A DNA stretch of 64,000 bases from Pseudoalteromonas piscicida (GTDB lineage: Bacteria; Pseudomonadota; Gammaproteobacteria; Enterobacterales; Alteromonadaceae). Below the pieces are notes generated by a model. It was not told where the DNA came from. It did not search any database and saw only the letters and a program-made list of their open reading frames with translations. Below are positions 37,493 to 46,626 of this stretch, piece by piece. The translations under genes were made by a program, and so were the position numbers. Each line of letters starts with the position of its first letter. Position 1 is the stretch's first letter. The stretch is taken from NCBI RefSeq assembly GCF_000238315.3, contig NZ_CP011925.1, positions 930,001-994,000 on the forward strand. The letters are read 5' to 3'.

Positions 37493-38002
37493 ATGACGAT
37501 TGCGACGGGAAAGTGGATCTTTTTAAGGAAAGCAACTCTAAATGATGCGGGCTTCTTACTCAGGCTTTTGAACCAGAAAAGCTTTATCGCTAACATCCGC
37601 GATAAAGGCATAAAAACGCAACAACAAGCTGAGGAGCATGTCGAGCAAGCTTATCTTATTCCCTATCAAATTGGTACGCCCGCAGCTTACATCGTTGTAG
37701 AAGCAAGCAGCAACACTAGTATCGGATTGTGTGGTTTGTATCAAAGACCTTTTTTTGATATTCCAGACTTAGGTTATGCGCTTTTAGATGAGTTCACCGG
37801 AAAAGGCTATGCGTCTGAGGCCGTTAGGTTACTTATGGAATATGCGAAATTAGAACAAAGCTACACCAAGCTAGCTGCTATTACATTAGAAAGCAACAGC
37901 AACAGTATTAACCTACTTAGCAGAGTGGGATTTAGTCGTATTGGTAAAATTATAATTGATAACGACTTAACACCTGTAGTGGTGTTTGAGTACCAACTAT
38001 AA
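37493..38002 (+). CDS. GNAT-family N-acetyltransferase (RimJ/RimL-like)
   Basis: Acetyl-CoA-dependent acyltransferase of 169 residues. The core shows DLGYALLDEFTGKGYASEAVRLLMEYA, containing the acetyl-CoA pyrophosphate loop in the variant GKGYAS, and SNSINLLSRVGFSRIG at the C-terminus. This arrangement is typical of the RimJ/RimL subgroup that modifies protein N-termini or small amines. GGAGG precedes the ATG by four bases; an earlier ATG lacks a site. Its stop overlaps that of pqiC on the other strand by 6 bp. Confidence 0.85.
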   Translation: MTIATGKWIFLRKATLNDAGFLLRLLNQKSFIANIRDKGIKTQQQAEEHVEQAYLIPYQIGTPAAYIVVEASSNTSIGLCGLYQRPFFDIPDLGYALLDEFTGKGYASEAVRLLMEYAKLEQSYTKLAAITLESNSNSINLLSRVGFSRIGKIIIDNDLTPVVVFEYQL

Positions 38003-38575
38003 ACGCAGACTTATTTGTGCAGTTAGTTGGTTAAAGTTTTGTTGATGTGCAGATACAAGTGCACTAAAGCCATCTTGCTCAAGCGTTGTTTCAAATTGGA
38101 ATGGTTGCACTTGAGTTAGTTGATAGCTCCCTTCTTTGTATTGGTAAAGATACCAAGTCCCGCTCATCACAGCACCTTTGTCAAAGTGCCCTGCAAACTC
38201 GTTAATTTCTACAACGAGGCGTTGATGCTCTTGCGTGTTGCGATAAAACTTATCGCTTTTAATTGCAGTGGTTTGGTTGGTTGCATTTAATGCGTTTACT
38301 AAGTTCCACGTCAGCATATCTGAAGGTGGCTGAGCCCAAAAATGAAAATTAGCGATATTTACTTTGTTCTCTGGTTGATATTGCACTAAAGCTTGCTGAT
38401 CAAATAATTCAATTAACTGCACTTTATCAACCAAAAGAACGTGATTGAGCTCAACTTGCTTTTCGTCAGCGACACTCTTTGCTTCTAACTGATAATAACT
38501 AACCGGCTGCGATGGATTCGTTATACAGCCCGTTAAACAAAATAAAAGCAAAAATGTCGTTAAGCCAGTCTTCAT
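37997..38575 (-). CDS. pqiC: PqiC-type transport auxiliary lipoprotein
   Basis: Outer-membrane lipoprotein (lipobox FCLTGC) of 192 residues in the ABC-transport auxiliary/YmbA family. VSYYQLEAKS after the lipobox and the VEINEFAGHFDKGAVMSGTWYLY segment are typical. In E. coli PqiC forms a ring that docks the periplasmic PqiB tube to the outer membrane. It directly abuts pqiB and is the last gene of pqiABC. Confidence 0.88.
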   Translation of the reverse strand: MKTGLTTFLLLFCLTGCITNPSQPVSYYQLEAKSVADEKQVELNHVLLVDKVQLIELFDQQALVQYQPENKVNIANFHFWAQPPSDMLTWNLVNALNATNQTTAIKSDKFYRNTQEHQRLVVEINEFAGHFDKGAVMSGTWYLYQYKEGSYQLTQVQPFQFETTLEQDGFSALVSAHQQNFNQLTAQISLRL

Positions 38576-40231
38576 TTATTTTTTCCTTGGGAGTGGGTCT
38601 GCACCGCTCTCTTTATTAAAAATAAGCATATTAGGTTGCTCATTCAACCCTTTAGAAATAGGCTTTAAGCGATTTGACAAACTTTCAAGTTCTTCAAGGG
38701 TATTACTAAGTTGATCCATAACACCCGAACCTTTTTGGTACTGAGTCATGGTTTGCTCAAATTGCTTCAAGCTTGATGTGAGCTGGCTTAACGTATCTTT
38801 TAAGCTCGTTAAATTACCGCCAACCTTGTCTGTTATCTTGTTATTATTAATAGACTCTACGAGTTGATTCATTTCCATTGCTAGTAACCTGTGTTGCTGA
38901 AGGGCACCTTCTAGTTCCTTAACAGTTGTTTCAAGAGGTAACCCATTTAACTTGTTCAGTAAGCTTGTGACCTGTTCAGAAAGTGCTGTAATACCGCTCG
39001 GAACGCTGGGTAATACTGGATAAATAGTCGTTTTGTTTGAACTAACGACTTCTGCACTTGGATAAAAGTCTAACTCTATATATACCGCACCTGTTAACAA
39101 ATTGCCACTTTTTAGTGACGCTCTAAGGCCACTACTAATCCATTTGTCTATATTTTCTGACCAATATGTTTGAGCAAGCTGCGCATCTTCGTAAATGCGG
39201 CCGTACTCAATTTTAACCAATACAGGCACAGAGGTGTTATTTTGTTGAAAGTATAAAGGTCTATCGTCGCTAACACCAGTTGCAGGAACTTGTTCTATCG
39301 TGCCAATTCGCATACCTCGATATTCAATTGGTGCACCAGCTCGAAGTCCTCGAATTGATTGCTCAAACTCAATGAGATAGTAATCAAAGTGATCAAAACG
39401 TTGCTCTAAAGCCATTGCAAAGTTTTTGTGTAAGGCGTAGGTTTTGTTTTCGAGCGCTACTGTGCCGCTTGGCATAGTTGGTGGATAGTCAACAGAAATC
39501 CCACCCTTGATCATCTTTGCTAGCGATCCTATTGACACTTCAACGCCTTCCGTTGATAGTTTAAAATCAATGCCTGAGCTAATCCAGAAAATAGCGTTGT
39601 CTGTGATAAGCGTATCGTATGGCGAATAGATAAAAATACCATATTCCATTTTTAAGCTTTCGACACTAAAGTGTGCAGACTCAACCTGACCCACTTTATA
39701 ATTGCGGAAAAAAATACTGGAGCCAACGTCTAATACTTCAGCATCTGAAGCCACGAGTTGATAGCGCTTTCCTTGCACCTCTGAGCCAATTAATGCAGGT
39801 TCATCCATTAAGGTGAAGATGCTCGAACGTGTTTTTGCGTCACCAGGGGAGAGCTCTATATATACGCCAGAGAGTAGCGTATTCATGCCTGAGATGCCGG
39901 ATTCATCAATTCTAGGTTTTACTACCCAAAACGTAGAATCTTCAGCCAATAAATCACGGTAGGGCTGTAAAATCCTAACTTTTGCAACCACTGCATTTTG
40001 TTCTAATTCAAGCTTTAATGACTCGACTAACCCGACCTTAACGCTTTTTACTCTCACTTCAGTTTTGCCGGCAATAATGCCATCTGCGTCAGTCATTTTT
40101 ATAAAAATAGTGTGGCCTTTATTTGCCTGATGTTGATATAACATCCAGCCTGTGATGAGCAACGCGATAATTGGAATAATCCATATCACTGAAAACGTTG
40201 GTTTGTCTTCTATATCAGCTTGAGTAGTCAT
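38576..40231 (-). CDS. pqiB: Intermembrane transport protein PqiB (three MCE domains)
   Basis: Membrane-anchored protein forming a periplasmic tunnel for lipid transfer. One N-terminal TM (WIIPIIALLITGWMLY) is followed by three MCE/MlaD domains, recognisable by GIIAGKTEVRVKSVKVG, GSSIFFRNYKVGQVES and GAPIEYRGMRIGTIEQ, and by a long C-terminal coiled coil (about 415-530). Length (551) matches PqiB rather than the seven-domain LetB. Its ATG overlaps the pqiA stop by 4 bp. Confidence 0.92.
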   Translation of the reverse strand: MTTQADIEDKPTFSVIWIIPIIALLITGWMLYQHQANKGHTIFIKMTDADGIIAGKTEVRVKSVKVGLVESLKLELEQNAVVAKVRILQPYRDLLAEDSTFWVVKPRIDESGISGMNTLLSGVYIELSPGDAKTRSSIFTLMDEPALIGSEVQGKRYQLVASDAEVLDVGSSIFFRNYKVGQVESAHFSVESLKMEYGIFIYSPYDTLITDNAIFWISSGIDFKLSTEGVEVSIGSLAKMIKGGISVDYPPTMPSGTVALENKTYALHKNFAMALEQRFDHFDYYLIEFEQSIRGLRAGAPIEYRGMRIGTIEQVPATGVSDDRPLYFQQNNTSVPVLVKIEYGRIYEDAQLAQTYWSENIDKWISSGLRASLKSGNLLTGAVYIELDFYPSAEVVSSNKTTIYPVLPSVPSGITALSEQVTSLLNKLNGLPLETTVKELEGALQQHRLLAMEMNQLVESINNNKITDKVGGNLTSLKDTLSQLTSSLKQFEQTMTQYQKGSGVMDQLSNTLEELESLSNRLKPISKGLNEQPNMLIFNKESGADPLPRKK

Positions 40232-41421
40232 TGATTATTTTTATCCCACAATAATCTTGGATCAAAACTATTAACGGCTGCGATTTGGCAAAGCACCATC
40301 AAAGTAAAAAACACGATACCAATTTCCGGTTCGACATTTAGCACCGTACCGAGCTGCACCAGAGACACTAAGATAATCACGACAAACACATCAATCATGG
40401 ACCAGCGGCCAATGAATTCGAGCAAGCGGTACACTTTTGTTGCTGTGATTGGGTCTTTTGGTTTTTTAACTCGTACAAGTAAGTAACTCAATAGTAACGC
40501 TTTTGCGATAGGAATACATATACTTGCGAGAAAAATAAGTGTTGCTACAGGATAAGAACCGGCTTCCCAAAGCACTTGAACGCCTGAAAAAATCGTTGCA
40601 GGCGTATGGAGCCCGAGACTAATGGTATCCATGATGGGTAGAAAATTAGCAGGTATAAGTAGCACGACGCTGGTGAGCATCCAAGCTAAGCTTTTTTGCG
40701 TTGATTGGGAGTTTCGGTATTTTAGTTTAGCGTAGCAGCGCTCACACTTTTCACCTTCACCCAAAAAGCCACAAACCTTGCAACGTTTTAGCGTAGAAGA
40801 TAAATTCTTCGGTTCCACTAGGTGACGATTACATTGAGTCTGATTACGCCACATATACTCGTGATCGAAAAGTGAGAGCGCTTCAATAAAACACAAAACG
40901 AACAGAATATAGGCCCAAAACCCAAGGCCCATCTCTAATTCAGCGAAAGACATTAATTTAAAAGCGCTTACGAGCACGGCGACTAAAAATATATCCGTGA
41001 GATTAAGCGGTTTCAGTGCTGAAAGTAATTTGGCTAAATGCCGGGCATTGTGCGCATTGATGATTTGCCAATACTCGGTGTGCGCAAGCAGTAGCAAGGA
41101 GCATACTGCAACAGGCATAACTAAAATAGTGAAGGCAAATAATCCAGCAAGAAAATAGCTGTAATGTTCAGCTAACAATATGAGCGCTTGCCAGAGGCTC
41201 ACAACTTGAGTGATACCGTGTTGCGTGTAGGAAATAAAGTCTGGAAATAAGCTTGCGAATAAAAATAGTAATGCAGAAAAGCTGAAGGCTTGTACTAATT
41301 GGTTTTGATGTCCTTGTACATGACACAACACGCATCGACAGTTTGGGCACACCGCACGCTTTTGGGACTCGATAGAGTCTATTTCAACAAGCGTATCGCA
41401 TTCAGGGCAAGCTGTAATCAC
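40228..41421 (-). CDS. pqiA: Intermembrane transport protein PqiA
   Basis: Inner-membrane partner of PqiB, with two homologous four-helix halves. Each half is preceded by a zinc-ribbon: CPECD...CPNCRC at the N-terminus and CKVCGF...CERC in the middle. The sequence GRWSMIDVFVVIILVSLVQLG in the second half is a hallmark of the family. Length 397. First gene of the pqiABC operon; the 5' region carries no recognised oxidative-stress site. Confidence 0.92.
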   Translation of the reverse strand: MITACPECDTLVEIDSIESQKRAVCPNCRCVLCHVQGHQNQLVQAFSFSALLFLFASLFPDFISYTQHGITQVVSLWQALILLAEHYSYFLAGLFAFTILVMPVAVCSLLLLAHTEYWQIINAHNARHLAKLLSALKPLNLTDIFLVAVLVSAFKLMSFAELEMGLGFWAYILFVLCFIEALSLFDHEYMWRNQTQCNRHLVEPKNLSSTLKRCKVCGFLGEGEKCERCYAKLKYRNSQSTQKSLAWMLTSVVLLIPANFLPIMDTISLGLHTPATIFSGVQVLWEAGSYPVATLIFLASICIPIAKALLLSYLLVRVKKPKDPITATKVYRLLEFIGRWSMIDVFVVIILVSLVQLGTVLNVEPEIGIVFFTLMVLCQIAAVNSFDPRLLWDKNNQ

Positions 41422-41481
41422 ACAAAAATCCGTTGATTTCCTTTTATGCTAGTTTGCTTGATGCGCCCAAATTTATCAATG

Positions 41482-42276
41482 TTAATCAAATACTGCGACG
41501 GTCTGGCGGCTTAGGGCGAGCAGCTTGCCATCTTGTGACCAAATTTTAGCATCTTCAATACCATAACCATTTTGGCTATGGTGGGTCACGGCTTCAAAGC
41601 CCAGCCAAGAGTCTGAGTCGAGTGAAATATCACACAAAAATTCTATATACCAAGACATACTGCTGGCGGGGCTTGGCGCTTTACACATCTGGAGTAAGGT
41701 TGGCGGCCATGAATCAGCAAGAGCCAGTGTATGCAGTTCATTTACCGATGTAGTTTGTGCTTTAAATCGCATCCAACCACCTAGATTCGAAGATGGTGCA
41801 CCTGAAAATGGTAAAGCTCCTTGCTGGACATTGAGCGCGACATGCTGGAAAAATGCAGGCATCACACCTTCTTGGTATGGAAGAACTGCCTTTGGATTAA
41901 CATCTGAAAGAGTAGGGCTATCGACATTTGTAACTTGGATAGCGGATGCTCTATCCTTGCCAAAGCACCCGATAGCAATAAGACAAACCTCGCCTGATTG
42001 GATCAGTTGAGTTTGCATTTGAGTGGCATTTTTGCCGCTACGCAAAATCGTTGTTGCAACGGTAAATGGTGCGCCTTCTAGCAGTGGTCCGACAAAATTT
42101 ACGCTCACAGAGAGCAATCGACGAGGCTCTGTCAGTTGATGCTTCATGCTTTGCACTGCTATTGCTGCAGACAATCCGCCAAACGCAGTGCGGCCTTGAC
42201 ACCAACTTGCAGGAAACGTCATTTGTGTTTGCGCTTGCTGTAAATGCTCCGACTGAATAATTTCATCAAATGTCAT
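41482..42276 (-). CDS. Acyl-CoA thioesterase (TesB-like double hot-dog)
   Basis: A 264-residue thioesterase-superfamily protein. Two hot-dog folds are apparent: WCQGRTAFGGLSAAIAVQSM in the first and MSWYIEFLCDISLDSDSWLGFEA in the second. The family places an Asp/Gln/Thr catalytic set in these helices, which I cannot confirm by eye. It would release free fatty acids from CoA esters. The ATG used has GAGAA upstream; one five codons earlier is possible. Monocistronic. Confidence 0.8.
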   Translation of the reverse strand: MTFDEIIQSEHLQQAQTQMTFPASWCQGRTAFGGLSAAIAVQSMKHQLTEPRRLLSVSVNFVGPLLEGAPFTVATTILRSGKNATQMQTQLIQSGEVCLIAIGCFGKDRASAIQVTNVDSPTLSDVNPKAVLPYQEGVMPAFFQHVALNVQQGALPFSGAPSSNLGGWMRFKAQTTSVNELHTLALADSWPPTLLQMCKAPSPASSMSWYIEFLCDISLDSDSWLGFEAVTHHSQNGYGIEDAKIWSQDGKLLALSRQTVAVFD

Positions 42277-42463
42277 GTTGTCATTTCTCATTATTTATTA
42301 TGTTGCATTTAGCATAACTGGTCTAACCAGGTAATCAAGCGTCAAATACATCGTATTTTCTTCTTCACTTGTTTCAAAATAAGCAATTAAGGGTGTTTTT
42401 TTGACCGAAACGTTCGAAAAGCAAAAAAATTTCAATTTTTTTCATTTTTTTTTAGTTGTGACG

Positions 42464-42492
42464 CTTGAATTACAAATCGGTGACCTTATTTA
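42464..42492 (+). promoter_or_regulatory. Sigma-32 heat-shock promoter of dnaK
   Basis: CTTGAA (42464-42469) and CCTTATTTA (42484-42492) are spaced by 14 bp, close to the heat-shock consensus CTTGAA...CCCCATNT. The expected start of transcription is about 40 bases before the dnaK ATG. Confidence 0.75.
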
Positions 42493-42538
42493 TCAAATCA
42501 ACTAACTGAACAACGAATTTTGAAGTCGGAGATGATTC

Positions 42539-44461
42539 ATGGGTAAAATTATTGGAATCGATTTAGGTACTACTAACTCTTGCGTAGCGGTACTTGATGG
42601 TGACAAGCCGCGCGTTATTGAAAATGCTGAGGGCGACCGCACAACTCCTTCTGTTATTGCATTTACAGATGATGGTGAAACACTAGTCGGTCAGCCAGCA
42701 AAACGCCAGGCAGTGACTAACCCTAAAAACACACTATACGCGATCAAGCGTCTAATTGGTCGTCGTTTTGAAGATGAAGAAGTGCAGCGTGACCTTAGCA
42801 TCATGCCTTTCAACATCGTAAAAGCGGACAACGGCGACGCTTGGGTTGAAGTGCGTGGTGAGAAAAGAGCTGCACCTCAGATCTCAGCTGAAGTTCTTAA
42901 GAAAATGAAGAAAACAGCTGAAGACTTTCTTGGTGAGCCAGTAACAGAAGCTGTTATCACAGTTCCTGCATATTTCAACGATTCACAGCGTCAAGCAACT
43001 AAAGATGCAGGTCGTATCGCAGGTCTTGAAGTTAAGCGTATTATCAATGAGCCAACAGCAGCAGCACTTGCTTACGGCATGGATAAGAAGCAAGGCGACA
43101 ACGTTGTTGCAGTATACGACTTAGGTGGTGGTACATTCGATATCTCAATCATCGAGATTGATGAAGTTGAAGGCGAGCACACCTTTGAAGTACTAGCAAC
43201 TAACGGTGACACTCACCTAGGTGGTGAAGACTTTGATAACCGCGTTATCAACTACCTAGTTGCAGAATTTAAGAAAGACCAAGGCATCGACCTAAAAACT
43301 GACCCGCTAGCGATGCAGCGCGTTAAGGAAGCGGCTGAGAAAGCGAAGATCGAACTGTCTTCAGCACAGCAAACTGAGGTAAATCTACCTTACGTTACTG
43401 CTGATGCAACAGGTCCAAAGCACATGAACGTTAAGCTAACTCGTGCAAAACTTGAGTCACTCGTTGAAGACTTAGTTGCGCAATCAATCGAGCCGCTAAA
43501 ACGTGCACTTGCTGATGCAGACCTTTCTGTAAGCGACGTAAATGACATCATCCTAGTTGGTGGTCAAACACGTATGCCACTGGTACAGAAAACAGTAGCT
43601 GAATTCTTTGGCAAAGAGCCTCGTAAAGACGTAAACCCTGATGAAGCGGTAGCAGTTGGTGCTGCGGTTCAAGGTGGTGTACTTGCGGGTGACGTGAAAG
43701 ACGTACTGCTACTTGACGTTTGTCCTCTGTCTCTAGGTATTGAGACTATGGGTCAAGTAATGACTGCGTTAATCGAGAAAAACACGACTATCCCTACTAA
43801 GAAGTCGCAAACTTTCTCAACAGCAGAAGACAATCAGTCTGCAGTAACAATTCACGTACTACAGGGTGAGCGTAAGCGTTCAAGCGATAACAAGTCTCTA
43901 GGTCAATTCAACCTAGAAGGTATTCGCCCAGCGCAGCGTGGTGTTCCACAAATCGAAGTTACTTTTGATGTGGATGCTGATGGTATCTTACACGTGTCTG
44001 CGAAAGACAAAGACACAGGTAAAGAGCAGAAGATCACAATCCAGGCTTCTTCAGGTCTAAGTGATGAAGAAGTAGAAAAAATGGTACGTGATGCGGAAGC
44101 AAACGCAGAAGAAGATAAAAAGTTTGAAGAGCTAGTTGGCGCTCGTAACCAAGCTGATGCACTTGTTCATGCTACACGCAAGCAAGTTGAAGAAGCGGGT
44201 GACGACCTTCCAGCTGATGACAAGACTGCAATCGAAGCCGCGCTTGGCGAGCTAGAAACAGCAATCAAGGGCGATAGCAAAGACGAAATCGATGCTAAGA
44301 CACAAGCACTAGCAGAGAAATCGCAAAAGCTAATGGAAATCGCTCAAGCAAAAGCGCAAGCTCAACAAGCTGGCGGTGACGCAGGTGCCCAACAAGGTTC
44401 AGCGAAAAAAGACGACGATGTAGTTGACGCTGAATTTGAAGAAGTTAAAGACGACAAGTAA
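42539..44461 (+). CDS. dnaK: Molecular chaperone DnaK (Hsp70)
   Basis: ATP-driven chaperone that binds exposed hydrophobic segments together with DnaJ and GrpE. The N-terminal [13 protein letters not shown] phosphate loop, [11 protein letters not shown], and [13 protein letters not shown] are all present, as is the substrate-binding domain and a flexible acidic tail ending [11 protein letters not shown]. Length 640. Followed by dnaJ after 153 bp. Confidence 0.99.
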   Translation: MGKIIGIDLGTTNSCVAVLDGDKPRVIENAEGDRTTPSVIAFTDDGETLVGQPAKRQAVTNPKNTLYAIKRLIGRRFEDEEVQRDLSIMPFNIVKADNGDAWVEVRGEKRAAPQISAEVLKKMKKTAEDFLGEPVTEAVITVPAYFNDSQRQATKDAGRIAGLEVKRIINEPTAAALAYGMDKKQGDNVVAVYDLGGGTFDISIIEIDEVEGEHTFEVLATNGDTHLGGEDFDNRVINYLVAEFKKDQGIDLKTDPLAMQRVKEAAEKAKIELSSAQQTEVNLPYVTADATGPKHMNVKLTRAKLESLVEDLVAQSIEPLKRALADADLSVSDVNDIILVGGQTRMPLVQKTVAEFFGKEPRKDVNPDEAVAVGAAVQGGVLAGDVKDVLLLDVCPLSLGIETMGQVMTALIEKNTTIPTKKSQTFSTAEDNQSAVTIHVLQGERKRSSDNKSLGQFNLEGIRPAQRGVPQIEVTFDVDADGILHVSAKDKDTGKEQKITIQASSGLSDEEVEKMVRDAEANAEEDKKFEELVGARNQADALVHATRKQVEEAGDDLPADDKTAIEAALGELETAIKGDSKDEIDAKTQALAEKSQKLMEIAQAKAQAQQAGGDAGAQQGSAKKDDDVVDAEFEEVKDDK

Positions 44462-44477
44462 TTGTAGGTCTTGAAGG

Positions 44478-44510
44478 AGGGCGCGCTGGCTGTATGGCTT
44501 GTCGCGCCCT
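44478..44510 (+). promoter_or_regulatory. GC-rich hairpin in the dnaK-dnaJ spacer
   Basis: AGGGCGCG and CGCGCCCT form an 8-bp GC-rich stem around a 17-nt loop, 16 bases after the dnaK stop. No T-tract follows, so it is more likely an attenuator or mRNA-processing/stability element than a full terminator. Confidence 0.5.
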
Positions 44511-44614
44511 ACGTGTTTATAAATTAGACTGTTGTCTAGCATTAATTTGCAAGCGACAGGGCTCATCAGAGTCTGCAACGACATAAGTTGCCAAGAAAGA
44601 GTAGTGTGATAAAA

Positions 44615-45751
44615 ATGTCTAAACCTGACTATTATGAAGTATTAGGTGTTGCAAGAGACGCCAGTGAACGTGACATTAAGAAGGCGTATAAGCGTCTTGC
44701 AATGAAATATCACCCAGATCGTACTGCAGGTAACACCGAACTCGAAGCGAAATTCAAAGAAGTAAAAGAAGCTTACGAGATATTGACTGATAGTCAAAAA
44801 CGCCAGATGTATGATCAATACGGCCATGCAGCTTTCGAACAAGGTGGTGGTGCTGGTCATGGTGGATTTGGCGGCGCTGGCGACTTCGGCGATATTTTTG
44901 GGGACGTATTCGGTGATATCTTTGGTGGCGGTGGTGGTCGTCGTCAATCAAGACAACAGCGTGGCGCGGATTTAAGATATAACTTAGAGTTAAGTCTTGA
45001 AGAAGCGGTACGTGGTAAGCAGGTTGATATCCAAATACCAACTTGGGTGAGCTGTAAACCATGTGATGGTAGTGGTGCGAAAGCAGGTTCTAAGCCTAAA
45101 ACTTGTACAACCTGTCATGGTGCAGGTCAAGTACAAATGCGCCAAGGCTTCTTTGCGGTACAGCAAACTTGTCCAACTTGTCAGGGCACAGGTCAGATCA
45201 TTTCAGATCCGTGTAACAGCTGTCACGGACAAGGCCGTGTAGAGAAAACGAAGACACTTAACGTTAAGATCCCAGCAGGGGTTGATACGGGTGATAGAGT
45301 ACGTTTGTCTGGCGAAGGTGAAGCGGGAGCGCATGGTGCTCCAGCTGGCGACCTGTACGTACAAGTGAGTGTAAAAGAGCACCCAATCTTCGTACGTGAC
45401 GGCAACAACTTATACTGTGAAGTGCCAATTAGCTTCACAACGGCAGCACTCGGTGGTGAGATTGAAGTGCCGACCCTAGATGGCCGCGCAAAACTGAAGA
45501 TTCCATCGGAAAGTCAAACGGGCAAAATGTTCCGTATGCGGGGTAAAGGCGTGAAGTCTGTGCGTAGCGGTGCGGTAGGCGACTTAATTTGTAAAGTTGT
45601 TCTTGAGACGCCAGTAAACTTAAACGAGCGTCAAAAAGAGCTTCTGCAAGAGTTTGAAGAGTCTATGGGTGAAAACAACGGTAAGAACCGTCCTAAAGCA
45701 CAAGGCTTTTTTGACGGCGTTAAGAAGTTCTTTGATGACTTAACTAAGTAA
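44615..45751 (+). CDS. dnaJ: Co-chaperone DnaJ (Hsp40)
   Basis: J-domain protein that delivers clients to DnaK and stimulates its ATPase. The HPD tripeptide is in KYHPDRTAG; a Gly/Phe-rich linker is followed by four zinc-binding CxxCxGxG motifs ([32 protein letters not shown]). Length 378 from the ATG used; a TTG nine codons upstream adds non-conserved residues. Confidence 0.98.
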   Translation: MSKPDYYEVLGVARDASERDIKKAYKRLAMKYHPDRTAGNTELEAKFKEVKEAYEILTDSQKRQMYDQYGHAAFEQGGGAGHGGFGGAGDFGDIFGDVFGDIFGGGGGRRQSRQQRGADLRYNLELSLEEAVRGKQVDIQIPTWVSCKPCDGSGAKAGSKPKTCTTCHGAGQVQMRQGFFAVQQTCPTCQGTGQIISDPCNSCHGQGRVEKTKTLNVKIPAGVDTGDRVRLSGEGEAGAHGAPAGDLYVQVSVKEHPIFVRDGNNLYCEVPISFTTAALGGEIEVPTLDGRAKLKIPSESQTGKMFRMRGKGVKSVRSGAVGDLICKVVLETPVNLNERQKELLQEFEESMGENNGKNRPKAQGFFDGVKKFFDDLTK

Positions 45752-45765
45752 CTTAAGTTTATTTG

Positions 45766-45795
45766 AAAATGCCCGCTGCGATAGCGGGCATTTTT
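45766..45795 (+). terminator. Rho-independent terminator of dnaKJ
   Basis: AAAATGCCCGCT and AGCGGGCATTTTT form a 12-bp stem with a GCGAT loop and T-tract, 14 bases after dnaJ. Confidence 0.95.
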
Positions 45796-45890
45796 GTTTT
45801 GACGGGTGATGCGTCTCATCGTAAGGCGATAGCATAAGCGTTTGTTTCTTGGTATAACAGAAATCAACATCTGCTTAAAAGGAGTTTGTA

Positions 45891-46349
45891 ATGACACCTG
45901 CAATTAACCTACTTAAAAAAGCTAAAGTGGCGTTCCAAGTGCTGCAATTTGAGCATGACCCTAACGATCACGACTTTGCTAATGAAGCGGCGAAAAAGCT
46001 CAATCTAGACCGAGAAAAAGTATTTAAAACCCTGCTGATTGACGTTGATGGTACATTGCATGTAGCCGTTTCTCCCGCCACGCAACAAGTGGATTTAAAA
46101 GCTTTTGCTAAAGCGTGTAAGGGGAAAAAAGCACAGCTTGCAGATCAACAGAACGCGCAAAAGGTAACCGGTTATTTAATTGGCGGTATAAGCCCGTTTG
46201 CGCAGAAAAAACAGTTGCCAACTTTACTTCACGAGAGTGCTTTAGCATATGAGCAAGTTTACGTTAGTGCAGGCAAACGGGGGGTTGAAGTCGTTGTTTC
46301 ACCTGCTACGATAGAGCAGCTATGCAAAGCAAAAATCGCACTGTTTTAG
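45891..46349 (+). CDS. ybaK: Cys-tRNA(Pro)/Cys-tRNA(Cys) deacylase YbaK
   Basis: Editing factor that hydrolyses Cys mis-attached to tRNA(Pro). The catalytic Lys lies in REKVFKTLLID; the loops GYLIGGISPFAQKK and YVSAGKRGVEVVVSP are typical of the YbaK/EbsC subfamily. Length 152. AAAAGGAG is a strong ribosome-binding site. Single gene after dnaKJ. Confidence 0.93.
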   Translation: MTPAINLLKKAKVAFQVLQFEHDPNDHDFANEAAKKLNLDREKVFKTLLIDVDGTLHVAVSPATQQVDLKAFAKACKGKKAQLADQQNAQKVTGYLIGGISPFAQKKQLPTLLHESALAYEQVYVSAGKRGVEVVVSPATIEQLCKAKIALF

Positions 46350-46605
46350 TGGCAGTGCTTGTTTTAAAAACCAACTTGATTACAGATAAAATGTCAGTCT
46401 AGAACTGCTAAGGCTGTCAAACCTCCTCGCTCACTCCTATTTTCTCACTAAGAACAGTAATTTACTTTTTTCGACTTACAGCTGTAAGCCATTAATTTAG
46501 CAGTCATTTATATTAATCACTCGATAACTCAGTAAAAAAGCCGTTAAAAAATTAAGTAGAGTAATTGATCTAAACGATTTTTTATGCCGTAATGTAGGTA
46601 TATCT

Positions 46606-46622
46606 ATCTGGTCGGATGAGTT
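46606..46622 (+). promoter_or_regulatory. FadR-like operator overlapping the fadE ribosome-binding region
   Basis: ATCTGGTCGGATGAGTT matches most positions of the FadR consensus (A-T-C-T-G-G-T-C-N-G-A-C-C-A-G-N-T), with the second half weaker. It ends four bases before the ATG, so bound repressor would block a start site very near it or elongation. Confidence 0.4.
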
Positions 46623-46626
46623 AATT

